Assembly: GCF_032854445.1 (NCBI RefSeq)
Contig: NC_088306.1
Location: forward strand, 12,209,386 to 12,273,385
Direction of reading: 5' to 3'
Source: Liolophura sinensis
Lineage: Eukaryota; Mollusca; Polyplacophora; Chitonida; Chitonidae
Length of the DNA stretch: 64,000 bases
Part shown: piece by piece, positions 58,260 through 64,000 of the stretch
Numbering within the stretch: the first letter of the stretch is position 1
Layout of the letters: each line of letters opens with the position of its first letter
Notes under the pieces: model-generated
The model's database searches: none
Told to the model about the DNA's origin: nothing
The model's input: the letters and a program-made list of their open reading frames with translations, nothing else
Program-made: the position numbers and the translations under genes

Positions 58260-60276
58260 ATGTTTGTCCCTGTACACATTAAATCATCATCATCAGTTTA
58301 TTTTCCACTCAGGTCAGTATAAGGAACACATGCCTACTGCAGTCATTTCCTATAGGCATAGCCATGTGTGTTGGAAGGGTCTGTATGTAAGATGTACTGA
58401 ATTTAACTGGTTAGTAACGTGTTTGTTTTAAAAAGCTTAATTCACTCAAATTCGGCAATTTGCTCTTTCTTGACAAAAGCTTAGTTGTATATATATCGTA
58501 TCCAACTGCATTGTGAAAGGGATCATTGAATAAAACAATATATGAAATATTTGGATACGTGCCTTCTATGTCTCTGTATGTGTATGGTGGCTGATAACTT
58601 TCATGAAACCATAGCATGGCGTAGCTTAGCGAAACAGTTGTCTCGAACAACTGACCATTCAGATGTCTTGTTATAGAATTGAGTCATATCTCGTAACTTT
58701 GATGATCACAATAAGCCACAGCCTGCTGCAAGGTGTTTATATGTGACACGTACAAATAGGACTGGCTGTTTCAATGTTCCACTTGCCACAACATAGCTGG
58801 AAAATTGCTGATGTGGCGTTAAGCCATAATCATTTATTCCACACTCTGCTGTAATCAATATGCATTTAGATGTGGTTACAAATCTTTCAACGAGGTCTGC
58901 TTAACTGCTGAAGCAATTTGCTGTTTGCAAAAAATGTTTCTGTTGTTATCAGAGTTTATCTTGGAATAGTCTGTGGACCAAGATTATTTGTCTTACAATC
59001 CCAAACATTGTTTATAGTTGTGCAGATTTTTCAGAATATGCCTTCAAAATATTTCATGTTTTCCACATTCAGACATGTCAGCCAGAATTCAGAGAGTTGA
59101 AAGTGTTTTATTTTAGATAGGTATTAAAGGTGTTTTGATATACAATAGGGTCTTGAAGGGCACATAACTGGTTGGTATTCAGTATTGCATATTAGCTTAG
59201 TCAAAGAAAAACCATGAGAATGCTACAAAACAACTGGGCAGCAACATAACATCTAAACTGAATCAACACGCTGAGCAATACATTAAGAACTTGATGTTTG
59301 TTTTATTGTATCTCGGGACAAAAGTGTTATGTCCAGAATTTTAAAAACAGATTCATGCTTATATCATCCAGGTGGGACTATAAAAGAAAAAATGAGCAGG
59401 GTGGGGAAGGCACATAGCCCATGATCCCTCAATAGTCACTTAAAACTGCTGACCCCGGGATTGCAAAGCGATCTTAGTCTCAAGTCAAAATTTAAAATGA
59501 CTTTAAACTTGTTATTTCTGATGTAACCAGGTAAAATTGTTGTTTGACAATGTAAATTCTGGGTACAACAAATTTCAGCTAAAGCAACGGAAGGAACGTA
59601 CCAAATTTAATGATTAAAATTTTCACTGAAGTCTAAGATTGCTTTGTGATCCTGAACTCACAATCACAAGTCCGTAACTTGTGTGACCCACATGTTGTTG
59701 TGGTGACAGTGAATGCTACAGAACATCTCGTAGACTGGCATTTTGCTCTATTCATCTGCAGTTTTATCTTTGGGGGCGTTATGCTCTTTTTTACATTATG
59801 CTCGATTTATTAATTTCATTGGTGCTTAACGTCGTACCCTAGTGTTCGGCTTAAACCACAACTCTCTGCTAAGATCCCTCAGACGGTTCAATAGAGCCAT
59901 TTACATCTTCAATTAAAATTTGATACAATGTTATGGCTTTATGAAAAGTAACGGTAAAAATATAATAAACAACCTTTCTTTTTTGAAATAAGAAGACTTG
60001 GAAGAGACGTGAAAAACAAATGCACACGTAAGCAACAAATATGTGTCAAGTGAAAACTTCTTGAGTAAAGCTTGAAACTCCACTTAGATGAGTATAAAGT
60101 CTAAATCTCGTTACTAGGTCAAAGAGGACACGTGCAGTTATAATTTTACTTGTATAGCCGTACAGGAAAATCGTTGCCATTTACAAGTCTGATTGTTTTT
60201 TTGGTCTTCTTTATAACCAGACAGCATAGTAATGCATTAATATCAAACGAAAAAGGCAATACAAAGTAAAACAAAG
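58260..60276. other. Spacer; two possible SINE tail scraps
   Basis: No gene recognised. atgtggcgttaagccataat near 58815 and the inverse tggtgcttaacgtcgtaccc near 59820 look like eroded SINE 3' ends. Confidence 0.4.
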
Positions 60277-60284
60277 AAAAAAAA
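60277..60284 (-). terminator. Pol III T-run terminator of tRNA-Trp
   Basis: On the minus strand eight consecutive T lie five bases after the tRNA 3' end, a standard RNA polymerase III stop. Confidence 0.85.
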
Positions 60285-60289
60285 CGCTG

Positions 60290-60361
60290 TGACCCCGACG
60301 TGATTCGAACACGCAACCTTCTGATCTGGAGTCAGACGCGCTACCGTTGCGCCACGGAGTC
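60290..60361 (-). tRNA. tRNA-Trp (anticodon CCA)
   Basis: A 72-nt intronless tRNA gene. The acceptor stem GACTCCG/CGGGGTC pairs with one T-G wobble. The D-arm holds the A box TGGCGCAACGG, the anticodon stem TCTGA/TCAGA encloses loop CTCCAGA with anticodon CCA (plus-strand 60327-60329), and the T-arm contains GTTCGAATC as B box. It closely matches the standard animal tRNA-Trp. Sequence, arms and terminator are all intact, so it is probably functional. Confidence 0.97.
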
Positions 60362-61138
60362 TACATGAAGGGTGATTGAAAATATAACAAGTATAGGATT
60401 TTGAAGTCCGGTGGTACGACAAAATCCCTGGTTCATCTTATCAATATGTGTAGTTCAAGTGCACTGTCGGCTAAATCTGAATACAACGTCAACATTAATA
60501 TATAGGTCAAATTATTATGACGCTAGGTAAATATAAATTAGGCCTATCTGTATTCATGTAGGTCATCATGCATGCATTATTAACACCGCACTCCTAACGT
60601 TTATGTGTACATACTTTCTTTTTACAGCTTGAAATTCACAGGTAGGCACACTTACGGTGAATGGCACCGGTATAATATTAAATCCGTTACACCCATAACA
60701 GTTAACGTGACTGTAAAATTAGATTTACTACTGTAAACCCAATAAACAAATAAATAATTAATCAATATATTGATGAATATCAAAATTTTAATAACGTTTC
60801 TGGTATAGGCCTTCTCATACTCCCAGCTTAATCTGAGATACAAATGTACAGGTTGGCTAACTTTCTACAATGGGCCTACAAGAACATGCAGTCTGAGCAG
60901 TAAATATGATCCAAGTAGGCATGCATTTACGCCTCTTTGAACTTTCCTGAATTTTTCTATTGCTAAGCTTATCAAATTTACACATAAAAAAAATGTATCT
61001 GATGGGTAATCTTTTGAGCATTGCATCTGTAGGTTCTTGTTCATATGCCGTCAGCGAATTCTTCTGTGTAATGGCGTGTCATGTGACTTGATCCGGTACC
61101 CCATGACTTAGTTGTGGACACCCCCAGTTCGATAACCC
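60362..61138. other. Spacer between tRNA-Trp and POLR2A
   Basis: AT-rich, with no feature recognised until the POLR2A promoter. Confidence 0.45.
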
Positions 61139-61396
61139 TATAAAAGGCCGCGCACATCGCAAGAGAGCCAAGAGCTCCCCTACGCTAGGGGAGGTGGATA
61201 GACCTGAGGAAGAGTAAAGGTCTTTCACCCAGTGAAACGGTGTTATCCTGTGGATATACCTGTTTTGGTTTGTGTATTTGTGTGGAGAAGTATTTCCGCT
61301 CGTATTAAATTCCAGAAATTTAGTAATTTGTAGGGAAGAGACCGCCAGGTCTCCACTTTCTGTTCATTGAACGGAGACAGTGAAGAAGCCAGCAAG
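61139..61396 (+). promoter_or_regulatory. POLR2A core promoter and 5' leader
   Basis: TATAAAAG at 61139-61146 sits 251 bp before the start codon and is followed by GC-richer sequence (gccgcgcacatcgc), so transcription probably starts near 61170. A compact stem-loop (ctccccta, loop cgc, taggggag) lies close to 61166-61184, around the expected start site. No intron is needed between it and the ATG. Confidence 0.55.
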
Positions 61397-61477
61397 ATGG
61401 CGTACACGGGGGATTCAAGTGCACCGTTGATGACCGTAAAACGGGTCCAGTTTGGTATCCTGAGTCCAGATGAAATA
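61397..61477 (+). CDS. POLR2A: RNA polymerase II largest subunit (RPB1), coding exon 1
   Basis: 27 codons, MAYTGDSSAPLMTVKRVQFG then ILSPDEI, aligned with human RPB1 '...CPLRTIKRVQFGVLSPDEL'. RPB1 is the catalytic, clamp- and CTD-bearing subunit of RNA polymerase II. The ATG context (agcaagATGG) is good and the exon ends in phase 0 at ATA|gtatgt. It joins exon 2 to give DEIRRMSVT, matching DELKRMSVT in human. The gene continues off the right edge; catalytic and CTD parts are not in the window. Confidence 0.95.
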
Positions 61478-62111
61478 GTATGTTAGCCGTTTTTGGTTAT
61501 CAGTGATTGTTACCTAATGAAATACCCATTTCATTGTTCCTATATCTGACATCATGTCCCGAAAATGGAAATGTTCTAGTGTCCACATCGACAACGCAGT
61601 GGTGCCGTGAGCCGGAACTGCCTGTGTGCCATGTGTGCGCACGCTCGAATGTAGACAAACATGTTGCATAAGCAAGGAAGTAAAAGCTTGCAAATTTTTT
61701 TGAAATATGAAGGAAGAAGGAAAACCAGGAGCTGAATAGAATACTAACTTGGTACTGTTGGTGTAAAACGCAAAACTTCTGGTCTTGTTTACAGCGGATG
61801 ACTTTATGCGCCGGCATTTACCCTGCGCGCGAACACAGTGTAAAGAAAATAAATGAACGACGAAGCAAAACGAAATAACTTAAGTTTAAATAGTCGGCAA
61901 TAAGATACTGAGGGATGTGAGAAATAGTTACATATATGGAAAGAGAGACAGATACTACTAGTTATCCTGGGTCTGTTATCTTTCGTTGACACAAAATTTG
62001 AATGTAAACAAAATTGATCTTGATGTGAAAATAAAGAGTACTGGGTACAGTATTTAAGTTTTGTAAATCTTAAAGCAGTATAGGTAAGGTAAATATAGGT
62101 AATTCTAATGA

Positions 62112-62206
62112 GTTGCCCCATTTCCTCCATCCATAATGCTGGCTGCTGTTGTTAAAGTGAAATAGCCTACTCTTTGAGTAGGATGTAAAACACAAATAAA
62201 TCAAAC
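62112..62206 (+). mobile_element. SINE-A 3' fragment in POLR2A intron 1
   Basis: ccatttcctccatccataat, gctggctgctgttgttaaag and taggatgtaaaacac are an eroded SINE-A 3' part. The rest of the 1.67-kb intron (61478-63146) shows nothing I recognise. Confidence 0.65.
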
Positions 62207-63146
62207 TTTGAATTGATAAATCTTTCGAGGCCATGCAAGGTATGTGGAACAAAGATTGCCTTTAAATCCCCTCTAAAACAGCAGCTTGTGTTAGTTAGTG
62301 CTATTTTTAAGAATACCTAAGTTATCATGAAAATAAGTAATAATCAAATGATTCCTGCAAATCCAGTACAAAGTGGTCGGTCTTCTCAAAAACTGAATTA
62401 CCACTTTATATTTTGTGTCGATTAAGGAACAGAGCACCATTTTAATCACTCTTGCAAGTTTACATTTCCTGAATGTTTGGAAAATGATTTTCTTCTGTTT
62501 AAATTAAGTTTGTGTGGTCCAGGTGTTCATCTGCATGTATGTATAGTACAGAAGATAAAAGTATACACAATTGCAGATAGTCAATCTTGATTCACAAATG
62601 CAGATAGTCAAGCAGATTGAAATTAAAGAAAACAGTGTACCATATGATGAAAAAATAACTGGTTGATTGTTGATGAAATATACTGTTAAACACTCTAATT
62701 TTTTTCTGATGGTACATCTTAAAATATATTACATAATTGTTGTGATGTGTATAATGACATATAGCTGTGCAGTCGAGACATGCGATGTGCAAACCCATTA
62801 TTTTCAGTGAGTACAGGTGACTCTTATTGAAGATTGCTTTATTTGATGATTAGAAAAATGAGCCTGGTATGAGGATGAAGGAAAATATACACTGATATTT
62901 TGTGAAAAACAATTCATTTTAGCTGTTCTTAGTAAATGCAGAGAATTTTATTTGATTATTGAATATGAAGCTTTTGCTCAAAGTCTCCAGTGTATCCACT
63001 TCAATAAATATTGGTGCAAAAATCCTGTCTTGTCATTTGATAACAAAGGTAATGTCTACAATTATTTTGTATCGCTTGTTGTACCTGTGTATTGTCAAGA
63101 GTTTGTAGGTTTAGCCTTGCTGATCAGAAAAACTCTAATCTTTCAG

Positions 63147-63416
63147 CGTCGTATGTCTGTTACGGATGGCGGAATTAAATATTCTGAGACGACAGAAGGG
63201 GGCCGCCCCAAATTGGGAGGTCTTATGGATCCACGGCAGGGTGTTGTTGACAGACTGTCTCGGTGTCAGACATGTGCAGGGAACATGTCAGAATGCCCTG
63301 GTCACTTCGGTCACATTGAGGTGGCCAAGCCTGTTTTCCATGTTGGATTTCTTACAAAGACAGTGAAAGTACTTCGATGTGTGTGTTTCTTTTGCTCCAA
63401 GCTCCTGGTTGATCCA
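63147..63416 (+). CDS. POLR2A: RNA polymerase II largest subunit (RPB1), coding exon 2
   Basis: 90 codons, residues 28-117 ([20 protein letters not shown] ... CSKLLVDP). It carries the clamp-core zinc ligands Cys67, Cys70, Cys77 and His80 ([14 protein letters not shown]) and Cys107 and Cys110 (CFFC), at the same residue numbers as in human RPB1. Acceptor ctttcag before 63147, donor CCA|gtaagt after 63416. Frame and identity leave no doubt. Confidence 0.98.
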
Positions 63417-63689
63417 GTAAGTGATGCTTGCTATTGTATTGTTTGACATTTTTATAGTAAAAAGGCATAATACATGATAATGATCAAGTTAGAGGCATGT
63501 GTGGCACATGTAGTCTAAAATTACGTACATGTGGCTGTATGTAAAATCTTTCGAACTGAATAATGGGATTGTTCACTGGTTCTCTATCTATTCCTTATCC
63601 TTTTGGAGTAGTTTCACAAATGCTTTGTTAGCAGTGTTCACGTCCTTTATTCAGCTTTAAAGGCAATGTGAATACTTACTTTTTTTCAG

Positions 63690-63854
63690 AGCAGTCCAAA
63701 AATCAAAGACATTGTGTCGAAATCAAAGGGTCATCCCCGAAAACGTCTTGCCCATGTGTATGACTTGTGTAAGAGTAAGCGCATGTGTGAAGGGGGTGAC
63801 GAAATGGACACAAAGCTAGGCGAGTCCACTGAGGAAAATGCAGAGGCGAAAAAG
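63690..63854 (+). CDS. POLR2A: RNA polymerase II largest subunit (RPB1), coding exon 3
   Basis: 55 codons, residues 118-172 ([20 protein letters not shown], then [20 protein letters not shown]). It matches human [20 protein letters not shown] and includes the Cys of YDLC that completes the second clamp zinc site. The last part ([14 protein letters not shown]) is the variable acidic loop. Acceptor ttttttcag, donor AAG|gtaggc, phase 0. Intron 3 fills 63855-64000. Confidence 0.97.
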
Positions 63855-64000
63855 GTAGGCCTGCCTCTTAATCCGATGAAGTTAACAGATATGTGTTACA
63901 TGAATTTCGATTTCGCTTTTACATTTAATGAACTGTCAAGTTGGCATCAGAGTACTATTTGGATATTCATACCAGCTGCATGTGGTGTGAGAATTGTTGT

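Noticed and set aside
61190-61250. Hammerhead-ribozyme-like words (cctgaggaag ... gtgaaacgg) in the POLR2A leader
   Set aside because: The first core box deviates (CTGAGGA instead of CTGATGA) and I could not form the three helices in the right order.
62952-63146. Open frame extending 5' of POLR2A exon 2
   Set aside because: It is intron sequence read through the acceptor; homology begins exactly at 63147.
1-64000. LTR retrotransposon, retrovirus or Polinton remains
   Set aside because: No long terminal repeats, integrase, protease, capsid or Polinton-type polymerase signatures were recognised; the only reverse transcriptase belongs to the LINE at 27.06-30.56 kb.

Overview
This window is eukaryotic DNA: genes are split by GT..AG introns, there is a eukaryotic RNA polymerase II gene and a nuclear-type tRNA, and the spacers are AT-rich and full of tRNA-derived SINEs. 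The dominant SINE head and tail (tail reading ggtgttttacgccgtact on the antisense strand) are of a kind I associate with molluscs, so a marine mollusc or other lophotrochozoan is my best guess. The species cannot be named from sequence alone.

Three protein genes, all on the + strand, and one tRNA are well supported. (1) A kelch-like BTB-BACK-Kelch gene has two coding exons (32838-32963 and 33745-35364; 581 aa). (2) GTF3C6, a small TFIIIC subunit, has five coding exons between 51243 and 56568 (160 aa). (3) The 5' end of POLR2A (RPB1) has coding exons 1-3 at 61397-61477, 63147-63416 and 63690-63854, and the gene runs off the right edge. A tRNA-Trp(CCA) gene lies on the - strand at 60290-60361, between GTF3C6 and POLR2A. 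The right-hand 13 kb therefore holds a Pol III factor subunit, a Pol III-transcribed gene and the Pol II catalytic subunit side by side.

The rest is mostly repeats. 0-8.6 kb: a TA microsatellite, a 40-bp satellite of about 38 copies, two inverted copies of a Crypton-type (DUF3504 tyrosine recombinase) DNA transposon, a foldback element and several SINEs. 8.6-23.5 kb: one 7,339-bp segment present twice in direct orientation on either side of a 200-N gap. It looks like two unmerged haplotypes of one locus rather than a real tandem duplication. 24-32 kb: a CpG-richer exon-like start, then an old minus-strand LINE (about 27.06-30.56 kb) carrying a TTAA-flanked MITE and a composite SINE. 35-51 kb: no gene seen; minisatellites, short palindromes and many SINE copies, several with clear target-site duplications. 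The GTF3C6 introns hold a foldback MITE, two SINEs and an 18-bp minisatellite.

I label the SINE families A-D for this window only. SINE-A: tRNA-like head, central part, ATAA-repeat or poly(A) tail. SINE-B: tRNA-like head and (CACT)n tail. SINE-C: tail ending gacgttaaaccc. SINE-D: an older tRNA-headed family. No LTR element, retrovirus, Polinton or CRISPR array was recognised. No convincing wholly new gene system was found; the most informative signals are the assembly duplication, the palindromic Crypton pair and the nested and chimeric SINE/LINE/MITE insertions.
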